This document shows, piece by piece, positions 1 to 6,598 of a stretch of 10,785 nt of DNA. Source of the DNA: HyVt-443 sp964544655 (lineage in GTDB: Bacteria > Pseudomonadota > Gammaproteobacteria > Chromatiales > Chromatiaceae); NCBI GenBank assembly GCA_964544655.1, contig CAZJCM010000062.1, positions 1-10,785 of the forward strand, read 5' to 3'. The translations under genes were made by a program, and so were the position numbers. Each line of letters begins with the position of its first letter. Position 1 is the first letter of the stretch. Below the pieces are notes generated by a model. The model saw only the letters and a program-made list of their open reading frames with translations, had not been told where the DNA came from and searched no databases.

Positions 1-1
1 A

Positions 2-289
2 CGTTCAACACCAGGTTGCATGAATACTGAACAAAGTTTGTGGGACAGCAGTGATGCCGGATATATTGTTGCGTTGGTCGCGGGGATCATGCAGCGCTTC
101 ATTGACGGCGGCGGTCAGCCCAAGGCGTTGACCGACCTGTCGCAGCAGCAGTGCCCCGCCATCGGAGGTGACATCTCCGCCGGAAAATTCTGCCTGGACC
201 CGGCGGCGTTTCAGGGGGGGGATTCAAAAGCGGCTTGGTTACAGTTTGTCACGGGCAAAACTCGATTCGAATACAGATTAAGCAATTGA
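2..289 (+). CDS. Unrecognised protein, C-terminal part (5' end probably outside window)
   Basis: The reading frame is open from the left edge to a TGA at 287-289. An ATG at position 20 could be a start (an AGG lies 5 bases upstream), but the protein from there begins with soluble-looking interior sequence and no signal peptide, so I favour a gene that starts before the window. Visible features are two cysteines (in QQQCPA and KFCLDP), a short hydrophobic stretch (YIVALVAGIM) and a C-terminus ending FEYRLSN. The cysteine spacing and the short C-terminal strand-like ending resemble minor pilin or pseudopilin tails, but this is a weak impression and I assign no function. A run of eight G (214-221) sits inside the gene; the frame that crosses it gives a sensible C-terminus. 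Confidence 0.5.
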   Translation, partial: RSTPGCMNTEQSLWDSSDAGYIVALVAGIMQRFIDGGGQPKALTDLSQQQCPAIGGDISAGKFCLDPAAFQGGDSKAAWLQFVTGKTRFEYRLSN

Positions 290-326
290 TTTATATTGAA
301 TAATACGGGTTTTGCCCTTTTCTTTT
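253..326 (+). terminator. Possible rho-independent terminator of the first gene
   Basis: A perfect 9-bp inverted repeat pairs GGGCAAAAC (253-261) with GTTTTGCCC (309-317). The second arm is followed at once by TTTTCTTTT (318-326). The T-rich tail fits an intrinsic terminator. Against it, the loop is 47 bases and the first arm lies inside the coding sequence. Confidence 0.35.
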
Positions 327-406
327 GTGAGATATTCGGGTTAGCCGGTGGAGTATTCACAATGTCCCCTTTTGGGCGCAGGTGGGGCAGTGGCAGAGGG
401 GCCGTT

Positions 407-493
407 ATATTGAGCAAACGGGAGGTTGATAGACTGGGGGCGATACAGGCGGTAGTCAGCCGTCAGCTTTGGCAGGTTGATGCTGCCCGGCAG
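407..493 (+). pseudogene. Remnant of a transposase N-terminus (ISNCY-like HTH)
   Basis: The frame from 407 reads I-LSKREVDRLGAIQAVV and continues to QVDAARQ, where homology to anything recognisable stops. The pattern S-K-x-E-x-x-R-L-x-x-I-Q-x-V, then a basic stretch and Q-V-x-A-A-R, matches from memory the N-terminal helix-turn-helix of ISNCY-type transposases, which normally continues with a second recognition helix and an rve catalytic domain. Neither follows here: the frame runs on as low-quality sequence to a stop near 643, and the other frames have stops. The first codon ATA (407-409) may be a decayed ATG. The fragment covers under a tenth of a transposase, so it would be a dead remnant. 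The call rests on about 28 residues and could be wrong. Confidence 0.4.
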
Positions 494-642
494 GCGAGCC
501 GAAAGCACCACACACCCGCTCCAGACCATCCGTGGAACCGGATGGCGCGAATCGCTGCAAAACAGGCCAGCGGGTTAGCCGTTCAGCCCACTGCGGCGCC
601 CGGGTCAACGGGCCCGACCAGAAGCACGGCTGCCGCACCTTG

Positions 643-676
643 AGTAAAGAAAGCCCCGGTGGTCTCCCACCGGGGC
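643..676 (-). terminator. Strong rho-independent terminator, leftward
   Basis: A perfect 10-bp GC-rich stem, GCCCCGGTGG (653-662) with CCACCGGGGC (667-676), has a 4-base loop. Read on the minus strand, the stem is followed by TTTCTTTACT, a U-rich tail. On the plus strand it is followed by CGGGTGTC, so it would work only leftwards. No believable minus-strand protein gene lies just upstream of it (677-1161), which raises the question of which transcript it ends. Confidence 0.65.
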
Positions 677-752
677 CGGGTGTCGCTCGGCATGATCCCG
701 TCCGTGGACCTTCCGTGTATGACCGAGTCATCCTTGACTGCCGTCTATGGCG
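643..752 (-). ncRNA. Candidate small RNA ending at the leftward terminator
   Basis: The only reason for the terminator at 643-676 that I can see is a short non-coding transcript on the minus strand. A TATAAC -10-like hexamer lies on that strand at 763-758, which would give a start near 751 and an RNA of about 110 bases; its -35 region is poor. Before the terminator the RNA could form a hairpin with CTCGG and CAT on one side (around 719-727) pairing with ATG and CCGAG on the other (around 685-694). GGA motifs occur in GGAAGG, CACGGAC and CAAGGAT contexts, as in CsrA-sequestering RNAs, but only three or four of them. It does not match 6S, SRP, tmRNA or RNase P RNA as I know them. Confidence 0.3.
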
Positions 753-772
753 ACAACGTTATACTGCACGAT

Positions 773-859
773 CAACAAGGGAATTTCAATCCTGAGCTTG
801 GGCGTACAGGGGCGATTGAAAAATTATCAGTCCAAGGCGTGTGATGCCGTCCCTTGTTG
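773..859. repeat. Nested perfect inverted repeat
   Basis: Outer arms CAACAAGGGA (773-782) and TCCCTTGTTG (850-859) pair over 10 bp. Inside them TTTCAATC (784-791) pairs with GATTGAAA (814-821) over 8 bp. One arm of each pair is nearly adjacent (782/784) while the other sides are separated by 28 bases, so an RNA would be a long hairpin with a large one-sided internal loop. There is no coding sequence here. It could be the upstream part of a longer leftward RNA, a decayed mobile-element end, or a regulatory DNA site. Confidence 0.45.
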
Positions 860-1125
860 GGCTCAGCGCGTGCCAACCTGCCTCTCCATCGCCCCAAAGC
901 AAAGGTTTTATGAATCCTGGTGGGGGCCTATGTATTGAACTGGCACTGGTGGATATTTTCTGCTTTGAGCAAAATCAAGGCGGGACTGGGTGGTGTGGGG
1001 CAACTTTGGTTTCCGTAGGATAGTATGCTATGACTTATAAATATGGCCTATCATTTTTCGTACTCCATAGGCAGCTGAGCATGCAGGCATCGATAAAGAT
1101 CTGAAGTTACCGGCCGCCGTTATCT
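860..1125. other. Intergenic stretch, no gene recognised
   Basis: No frame here has believable coding character. The right half is AT-rich. Weak promoter-like elements for the downstream gene are a TATAAA at 1036-1041 without a good -35, and TTGGTT (1007-1012) paired with TATGAC (1029-1034) at 16 bases. A 6-bp dyad, GCCTAT (1046-1051) with ATAGGC (1067-1072), follows them. None of these is convincing alone. Confidence 0.3.
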
Positions 1126-1158
1126 TTGAGGGAAGGGAAACTGTTTATTGAGGGAAGG
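1126..1158 (+). promoter_or_regulatory. Leader with two TTGAGGGAAGG repeats overlapping the ribosome binding site
   Basis: The 11-base sequence TTGAGGGAAGG occurs at 1126-1136 and again at 1148-1158. The second copy supplies the Shine-Dalgarno (GGGA, 6 bases before the ATG at 1162) and decides that start. Each copy contains AGGGA, which fits the A-N-GGA core bound by CsrA/RsmA. Two such sites, one on the ribosome binding site and one upstream, is the usual layout of CsrA-repressed leaders. That reading is inference. Confidence 0.4.
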
Positions 1159-1161
1159 CCG

Positions 1162-2019
1162 ATGCTGCGAATCCAACTGTTAGCGGTTCTGATACTGGGG
1201 CTGTTGGGATCTGCCTGGGGGAGAGATCTGCCGGAAATACTGGAAGCCGGCGTGCTGCGTCATATCGGCATCCCCTATGCGAACTTCGTCACCGGCAGTG
1301 GTGACGGGCTGGATGTGGAACTGATGCAGGGCTTCGCACGTGAACTCGGGGTGCGCTACGAGTATGTGCAGAGCGACTGGCCCCATGTGATCGATGACAT
1401 GATAGGGCGCCGTGTGCGGAAAAGTGCGTCTGGGGTAGAGCTGCTCGAGGCGGTTCCGGTGCGGGGGGACGTCATTGCCAACGGCTTTACGGTGCTGGAT
1501 TGGCGCAAACAAGTGGTGGATTTTTCCGAGCCGACCTTTCCCTCCGGGGTATGGCTGGTCACCCGTGCCGAGTCTCCGCTGGCCCCTATCGTGCCCAGTG
1601 GCAGCCTGCCGGAAGACATTCAACAGGTGAAGACCCGCTTGCAGGGGCAGTCGTTGCTGGCCATGCCTGGCACCTGCCTGGACGCCGGGTTGTACGGGCT
1701 GGATAGCGTCGCCACCAATGCCCACCTCGACAATCCCATAGAATTGATTCCCAGCATCCTGAGGCAGGAAGCGGATTCCACCTTGCTGGATGTGCCGGAT
1801 GCCCTGATTGCCCTGACCCGCTGGTCGGGGCGGATCAAGGTGATTGGGCCGATATCGGGCAGGCAGGTGATGGGGGTGGCATTTCGCAAGGATTCTCCCC
1901 GCCTGCGCCAGGCCTTCAATCGCTATCTGCATCAGATACGGATCGATGGCAGCTATCACAAGCTGGTGAAAAAATATTATCCGGCGGTATTCGATTATTA
2001 CGAAGACTTTTTCAACTAA
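1162..2019 (+). CDS. Periplasmic solute-binding protein, family 3 (SBP_bac_3)
   Basis: The predicted 285-residue protein would be exported and would bind a small solute such as an amino acid or related compound. Residues 1-20 form a signal peptide: an Arg at position 3, a Leu/Ile core and a likely cut after SAWG. The mature part has family-3 landmarks: a GLDVELMQGFARELG stretch (usual form GFDVDLAKAIAKELG) and RKQVVDFSEPTFPSGVWL, the second-lobe strand that usually reads VVDFSDPY. A TTG start at 1126 would give a longer protein, but it would put a charged segment before the signal peptide, while the ATG at 1162 has its own ribosome binding site. No ABC permease or ATPase genes follow. Instead the next gene, 17 bases on, is a membrane GGDEF-EAL protein, so the protein may act as a ligand-sensing partner rather than in transport. 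The ligand cannot be read from the sequence. Confidence 0.8.
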   Translation: MLRIQLLAVLILGLLGSAWGRDLPEILEAGVLRHIGIPYANFVTGSGDGLDVELMQGFARELGVRYEYVQSDWPHVIDDMIGRRVRKSASGVELLEAVPVRGDVIANGFTVLDWRKQVVDFSEPTFPSGVWLVTRAESPLAPIVPSGSLPEDIQQVKTRLQGQSLLAMPGTCLDAGLYGLDSVATNAHLDNPIELIPSILRQEADSTLLDVPDALIALTRWSGRIKVIGPISGRQVMGVAFRKDSPRLRQAFNRYLHQIRIDGSYHKLVKKYYPAVFDYYEDFFN

Positions 2020-2036
2020 CAGAAGACATATCGGGT

Positions 2037-4388
2037 ATGAGAGGTTGGTTCAGCAGCCATCGAAACGCAGCCATCTCGGTAGCAGCACTGCTCCTGGCAG
2101 CATACCTGCTGGCTCTCATTACCAGTACCTTTCTCGGGCAGAGCCGCCTCGAACAGGCGTTCAATGAGCAACTGCGATTGAACCTGCAGAAGCAGACTAT
2201 CGCACTCGGCTATTTTCTCAGTGAACGTCTCGATGATATGCAAGGCCTTGCCCGGCAATCCTCTGTTCGGGCCTACTTTGCGAACAAGGCCCTGGGTATG
2301 TCCATGCAATACGGGCTACGTGCCAGCCTGCAGGCGGTACGGGCCGACCTGAGGGATCTTCTGGCTTCGAAGCGCTTGCAACAGGAGACGGTCTACCAAC
2401 GCCTCGCACTGCTGGATCGAACGGGAGACGTCCTGGTTGAGGCCCAGGCCGGAGAGAGCGGTGATCTTCCCTGGCTGGGCATTTCTTGTGGAGACCGGGC
2501 CAAGTTGCAGGTCAAGCAGGCAGGTGGTGAATTTCATTTGTTCGTTTCCGCGCCAGTGATGTTCAAGGGGAAGGCGGTAGGTTGTCTGGCTGGGGAGATC
2601 CGGGCGGAAGTGGCGTGGAGTCAGCTGATAACCGGAGGCGGGGAGGATCAGATGCGGGATCTGATGCTCTATGAGCGAGATCGGGCGCAACCCATATACA
2701 GATCCGCTGGCGCGGGGACTCAGATCCCGGCTGCAGACTTGACGAGGTTGCTGAATGCCGTGGATCAGACGCGCCTGTCGATCGGTGAAGCGGTCGCCAT
2801 CAAGCAACCGGTCACTGGCGGCCAGTTCATGGTCATCGGCGTTTACAATTATGCACGCATGCAGGGTCTGCTGGCCTCTCCATGGTTTAGCTCTGCCCTG
2901 GCTGGCCTCGCGTTGCCGGTTCTGTTGCTGATCGGATTTCTGATTAAATTGAATAATCAGAATCTGGTTCTGATTACCCGTGTTGCCGAATCTGCCCAGC
3001 GCCGCGTTGAACTCGACTCGAAGAATCGGCAGTTGCAGTCGGAGGTGGCAAAACGGATCGAATACGAAGAGGAGTTGGCCTATCGGGCCAATTACGATGC
3101 CTTGACCAGGCTACCAAATCGTAACCTTGCATTGGATCGTTTGTCCCAGGTACTGAAACGGGCACGCAGAAAGGGTGGAAAAGTGCTGTTGATGTTCGTC
3201 GACCTGGATCATTTCAAGCGGGTCAACGATATCCTGGGCCACGCCGCAGGGGATGATTTGCTGGTCCAGGCGGCGATTCGTCTGCAGGGGCTGTTTCGCC
3301 AAAGCGATACGGTTGCGCGTCTGGGTGGTGATGAGTTCATCATCATCTGCCCGGATGTCGATGAACTCGATAGAGGGGAGTTGCTGGCGCAGGAGATCCT
3401 GCAGCTGTTTCGCGCCTCCTTCAATGTACAGGGGCATGAATTTTACCTGTCGACCAGTATCGGCCTGGCATTTTATCCGCTCGATGGCGAGGTGCCGGAG
3501 GAGTTGCTGAAAAATGCCGATCTTGCCCTCTATCAGGCAAAGGAGAGAGGGCGGGACCAGTATCATTTCTACACCGACGAACTGAATCAGGAGGCGCGTC
3601 AACGGGCGCGGATGGACACACTGCTGCGACACGCCATCGACCACCGGGAGATCTATCTGCACTATCAACCCATCGTCGACCTGCGGAATGGGAGTGTGGT
3701 CGCCGCCGAGGCACTGCTTCGTTGGGAAAACCCGGAGTTGGGCCGGGTCTCTCCTGAGGTCTTCATCAATCTGGCCGAGGAGAGTGGGTTCATCCATGAA
3801 CTGGGCGGCTGGATGCTGCATCAGGCCTGCAAGGATGCCGCTCTGTGGCAAGGGAAGCGTCCAATGCGATTGGCAGTGAATATCTCTCCCCGCCAGCTGG
3901 ATTCGCCAGGACGTCTGCTGGACACGGTTTTGCAGGCGCTGAAACAGAGTGGCCTGCCACCGCAGCAACTGGAGGTGGAGATTACCGAGGGGGCCCTGTT
4001 GATCGACCGTCCTGAAGTGAGCGAGGTTCTGATGCGCCTGGAGTCGATGGGGGTGCGTCTCTCTCTCGATGACTTTGGCACCGGTTATTCGGCACTCAGC
4101 TATCTACAACGATTTTCCTTCGATGTGCTGAAAATCGATCGTAGTTTCGTCAAGGATATACTGGATAATTCACAGACCGCCGTGCTGGCCCGTGCCATCG
4201 TCGCTATGGCCAGGGCGCTGAAACTGGAAGTGATCGCCGAGGGCGTTGAAAACAGAGCGCAGGCCGCCTTGTTGCGGCGTTTGAGCTGTGATCAGGCCCA
4301 GGGCTACCTGTTCAGTCGCCCGGTGGAACATGCCATGTTGCAGGAGATGTTGGTTAATGTAGACCTGGATCTTTCGCAGCAGGCCTGA
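2037..4388 (+). CDS. Membrane GGDEF-EAL protein (c-di-GMP synthesis/breakdown) with periplasmic sensor
   Basis: This 783-residue inner-membrane protein would make or degrade the second messenger c-di-GMP. Order of parts: transmembrane helix about 11-33; periplasmic sensor about 34-282, probably Cache-like, with Cys151 and Cys183 as a possible disulfide; second helix about 284-308; a helical linker to about 345; a GGDEF domain from DALTRLPNRN (354) with GGDEF at 430-434; then an EAL domain. An inhibitory site RQSD lies exactly five residues before GGDEF. The EAL domain keeps EALLRW (EAL at 558-560), EITEG, the DDFGTGYS loop, LKIDRSF, AEGVEN and a final QGYLFSRP, so both activities look possible. 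It is 17 bases after the binding-protein gene and presumably co-transcribed; the ribosome binding site (AGAAGA, 11 bases before the ATG) is weak, consistent with coupling. A small stem (4401-4405 with 4409-4413) lies in the 28-bp convergent gap after it, without a T-run. Confidence 0.93.
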   Translation: MRGWFSSHRNAAISVAALLLAAYLLALITSTFLGQSRLEQAFNEQLRLNLQKQTIALGYFLSERLDDMQGLARQSSVRAYFANKALGMSMQYGLRASLQAVRADLRDLLASKRLQQETVYQRLALLDRTGDVLVEAQAGESGDLPWLGISCGDRAKLQVKQAGGEFHLFVSAPVMFKGKAVGCLAGEIRAEVAWSQLITGGGEDQMRDLMLYERDRAQPIYRSAGAGTQIPAADLTRLLNAVDQTRLSIGEAVAIKQPVTGGQFMVIGVYNYARMQGLLASPWFSSALAGLALPVLLLIGFLIKLNNQNLVLITRVAESAQRRVELDSKNRQLQSEVAKRIEYEEELAYRANYDALTRLPNRNLALDRLSQVLKRARRKGGKVLLMFVDLDHFKRVNDILGHAAGDDLLVQAAIRLQGLFRQSDTVARLGGDEFIIICPDVDELDRGELLAQEILQLFRASFNVQGHEFYLSTSIGLAFYPLDGEVPEELLKNADLALYQAKERGRDQYHFYTDELNQEARQRARMDTLLRHAIDHREIYLHYQPIVDLRNGSVVAAEALLRWENPELGRVSPEVFINLAEESGFIHELGGWMLHQACKDAALWQGKRPMRLAVNISPRQLDSPGRLLDTVLQALKQSGLPPQQLEVEITEGALLIDRPEVSEVLMRLESMGVRLSLDDFGTGYSALSYLQRFSFDVLKIDRSFVKDILDNSQTAVLARAIVAMARALKLEVIAEGVENRAQAALLRRLSCDQAQGYLFSRPVEHAMLQEMLVNVDLDLSQQA

Positions 4389-4416
4389 AGCGGGGAAATG
4401 GCAGCCTTGCTGCGGG

Positions 4417-5787
4417 TCAGTCGGTGATCTTCGTCAGCCAGGACCGAACCTGATTGCGGCCCTGCTCCTTGGCGGTGTAGAGCGCCTCATCGGCGTGTTT
4501 GATCAGCTCTATGTCTTCTTGCACATCGTCGCTGGGAAAGGCAGTGAAACCGAGGCTGACGGTGATTTTCAGTGCATGCTGGCCGTCCTCGATAGTACTG
4601 TCGGCGATCAGACGTCGAATCCGCTCGGCCACCTCCTGGGTATCCGACGGAGAGGCGCCCGGCAACAGGACGATGAACTCTTCGCCGCCGTAGCGGGTGA
4701 ATATATCGCCTTCCCGCAACACCTGGCGGGCAAGGCTGGCGATCTGAATCAGCACCCGGTCACCGGTCAGGTGGCCGTAGGTGTCGTTGACTGCCTTGAA
4801 GTGATCGATATCGAACATCAGCAGGCCAAACGGCGACTTCTCCCGTACGGCGCGTTTGAACTCCTCATGCAGGCGGGTGAGGCCGAAACGGCGATTGTAG
4901 CAACCGGTGAGCGGGTCGAGGGCGGCGATCTTTTGCAGGTGTTCATGGGTCAGGGCATTGTTCAGTGCGAGACAGAAGCCCTGGCGAAACAGCGCTGACA
5001 ACCACAGGGTTTCCGGGGTGAAATGGGTCACGCTGGCGATCACCACTGCCCCTAGGGCCTGCTGTTTGAACATGATGGGGAGAATCAGTACGTCCTGAGG
5101 ACGGAAGTCGGTCAGCATGCCATCCACCTGCACCGTCTCCGGAATCTCCAGCCGCAAGATCTCTCCTGACTGCAGGGCACGGTGCAAGTGGTCGCTGTTG
5201 ATCAATTGTTCACAATTGCGGATGCCGATATTGCTGGCGACGGTCAGTTTGCCTTCCGCTTCGGTAAAGACCGCCCCGGCTGTGCTGCCAGTGTGGCTGA
5301 GCAGTATCTGCAGGCCGTCCCGGGCCAGATCGCCCAGATCCAGCTTGCTGGAGAGCACGCGGCTGAACTCGCTGGCCGCCTGCTCCATCTCATGGGAACG
5401 GACCAGTTCGCCCACCAGTTCGTTGAAGGCGTTGGCGCTCTCACCGATCTCGTCGTCGGACTCGCAGACGATATGGCAGCTTTCCGCGTCGCAGTTGGAC
5501 CAGTCCAGGGAGAGGGTGGCCGTGCGTATGGAACGCTGGATGGTCCGCATGCCTGCGGCCAGGGTGCGGATCCGGGGCCGGATCACCCAATGGGCCAGGC
5601 CGTAATTGATCATGCCAACCAGGGATCCGGCGGTGATGGTGGCAAAAAAGAAGCCAGGCCGTAATACCTCATCTACCGGCAGCCCCAGCAGCAGGAGAAA
5701 GAACGGAAACAGGATCCCGGTAAGGAATCCGAAAGCGATCATCCATATCGCCAGGTCGTGAAACAGTTTTCTCGTTAGTCTCGGCAT
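4417..5787 (-). CDS. Diguanylate cyclase: two transmembrane helices, HAMP, GAF, GGDEF
   Basis: This 456-residue protein would convert two GTP into c-di-GMP at the inner membrane. Helices are at about 12-36 and 44-69 with only a short loop between, so there is no real periplasmic sensor. A HAMP-like region follows, ending in DDEIGESANAFNELV (111-125). About 145-285 is GAF-like and 288-456 is the GGDEF domain, starting DPLTGCYNRR. The active-site motif is GGEEF (367-371), an accepted variant, with an inhibitory site REGD (358-361) five residues before it; there is no EAL partner. Three cysteines (99, 104, 108) sit in the HAMP segment and could bind metal or sense redox state. The ATG at 5785-5787 has only a weak GAG upstream. 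It is the last of three leftward genes but has a 173-bp spacer before it, so it may have its own promoter. Confidence 0.92.
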   Translation of the reverse strand: MPRLTRKLFHDLAIWMIAFGFLTGILFPFFLLLLGLPVDEVLRPGFFFATITAGSLVGMINYGLAHWVIRPRIRTLAAGMRTIQRSIRTATLSLDWSNCDAESCHIVCESDDEIGESANAFNELVGELVRSHEMEQAASEFSRVLSSKLDLGDLARDGLQILLSHTGSTAGAVFTEAEGKLTVASNIGIRNCEQLINSDHLHRALQSGEILRLEIPETVQVDGMLTDFRPQDVLILPIMFKQQALGAVVIASVTHFTPETLWLSALFRQGFCLALNNALTHEHLQKIAALDPLTGCYNRRFGLTRLHEEFKRAVREKSPFGLLMFDIDHFKAVNDTYGHLTGDRVLIQIASLARQVLREGDIFTRYGGEEFIVLLPGASPSDTQEVAERIRRLIADSTIEDGQHALKITVSLGFTAFPSDDVQEDIELIKHADEALYTAKEQGRNQVRSWLTKITD

Positions 5788-5878
5788 CGCTCAGGTTCCG
5801 GTGGGTTGTCTACGGTTAGCGTTCGATGCGCCCATATCTTGATGGTCTTCTGCTGGCCGTTCAGTGCATTCGTTGGTC

Positions 5879-5911
5879 GTCACTGTCACCTGCAGTGATT
5901 TGGTGGCCAAT
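5879..5911 (-). repeat. Intergenic repeat copy ATTGGCCACCAAATCACTG
   Basis: On the minus strand 5911-5893 reads ATTGGCCACCAAATCACTG. Bases 7852-7870 on the plus strand match it at 18 of 19 positions. Within it TTGG-CCA-CCAA is a palindrome with a 3-base centre. TCACTG (5880-5885) and CAGTGA (5893-5898) form a small overlapping stem. It lies 106 bases upstream of the diguanylate cyclase start and in the same orientation. The remaining sequence between 5788 and 5960 shows nothing else I can support. Confidence 0.5.
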
Positions 5912-5960
5912 CTATGGCAGGGTGGAAGGATCGCATCCGCGGGCACCCCATGGGTAGGAA

Positions 5961-6521
5961 CTATAGATCACAACGTAATGGTGAGCCATCAGGACGGCTT
6001 CTGGACAACCGGGAGCGACCGCTATTGGACAGTATGACCGACCTCGGCTCTATTCCTTGTTGGCGTGGACAAAGGGTAATGGTGGCAGTGGAGCCGGGGG
6101 ACATCCCGCTGGGTTGGTAGCGCAGGTTCTTGCGTCCCACCGTCGTCTTGATGATCAGACGTGCATCGTTGAATTTGTGATAACTCAGCAAGGGATCATC
6201 CGGGCCGGATTGCCGGTCCCGGTCCCGGTCGACGAAGATGATGAAACCCCGCTGCCATTCGATTGTATCGGCACAGCTGCGGCCGTCATCACTGGGACAG
6301 AGGACTACGGGCAGTCCGCGCTTGACCGCTTCACTGCGTGCCAGTTGCAGGTATGCCAGGATGTCGTTGCCGGCGGTGGTCAGATAGCCGTTTCCAGCCA
6401 GGGAGCCGATGCCCGGCAGTGCGGCAGCCAGCAGGATGGTGAGAACCGCCAGGGTGATCAGCAGTTCCACCAGGGTGAAGGCACGGCGATACCTCGCCGC
6501 ATAGAGGATTTGATGCTCCAT
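5961..6521 (-). CDS. GspH/FimT family pseudopilin (minor pilin)
   Basis: This 186-residue prepilin-type protein belongs to the FimT/GspH group, which helps prime type IV pili or the type II secretion pseudopilus. Residues 1-14 are a basic leader ending RRA. Then comes FTLVELLITLAVLTILLAAALP, the N-methylated hydrophobic helix, with the key Glu at 19 (position 5 of the mature protein). The residue before the cut is Ala14 instead of the usual Gly; Ala is tolerated by some prepilin peptidases. The rest fits the family: a LARSEAVKRG helix, LCPSDDGRSC, a GFIIFVDRDRD strand, then LRYQPSGMS and VILSNSGRSRLS. The ATG has a good ribosome binding site (AAGGAG, 8 bases upstream). No other pilus genes are nearby, so its partners are elsewhere. 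FimT versus a T2SS GspH cannot be decided. Confidence 0.88.
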   Translation of the reverse strand: MEHQILYAARYRRAFTLVELLITLAVLTILLAAALPGIGSLAGNGYLTTAGNDILAYLQLARSEAVKRGLPVVLCPSDDGRSCADTIEWQRGFIIFVDRDRDRQSGPDDPLLSYHKFNDARLIIKTTVGRKNLRYQPSGMSPGSTATITLCPRQQGIEPRSVILSNSGRSRLSRSRPDGSPLRCDL

Positions 6522-6543
6522 GGTCGCACTCCTTTGCGTTGTG

Positions 6544-6566
6544 ATCCGCGCGTTCCGTGCGCGGAT
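6544..6566. other. Perfect stem-loop between aminotransferase and pseudopilin genes
   Basis: ATCCGCGC (6544-6551) pairs with GCGCGGAT (6559-6566) over 8 bp with a 7-base loop. It lies in the 77-bp spacer between the aminotransferase stop and the pseudopilin start. There is no T-run after it on either strand, so it is not a classical terminator. It may be a processing or stability element separating expression of the two leftward genes. Confidence 0.5.
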
Positions 6567-6598
6567 TCGAATATCTCATGGCAACTTGAGTTGATCAG

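Noticed and set aside
341..529. Minus-strand 62-residue ORF in the left intergenic region
   Set aside because: No ribosome binding site and no family resemblance; it overlaps the transposase-like fragment on the other strand.
532..795. Plus-strand 87-residue ORF running through the leftward terminator
   Set aside because: It is a GC-rich accidental frame that crosses a strong hairpin; composition is not protein-like.
1180..1959. 259-codon minus-strand open frame opposite the binding-protein gene
   Set aside because: The plus frame has a signal peptide, family motifs and a ribosome binding site; the opposite frame has none of these.
3111..3968. 285-codon minus-strand open frame inside the GGDEF-EAL gene
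   Set aside because: It is the complement of conserved GGDEF and EAL coding sequence and has no recognisable motifs or ribosome binding site.
4401..4413. Stem in the 28-bp convergent gap as a bidirectional terminator
   Set aside because: It has only 5 bp with a 3-base loop and no T-run on either side.
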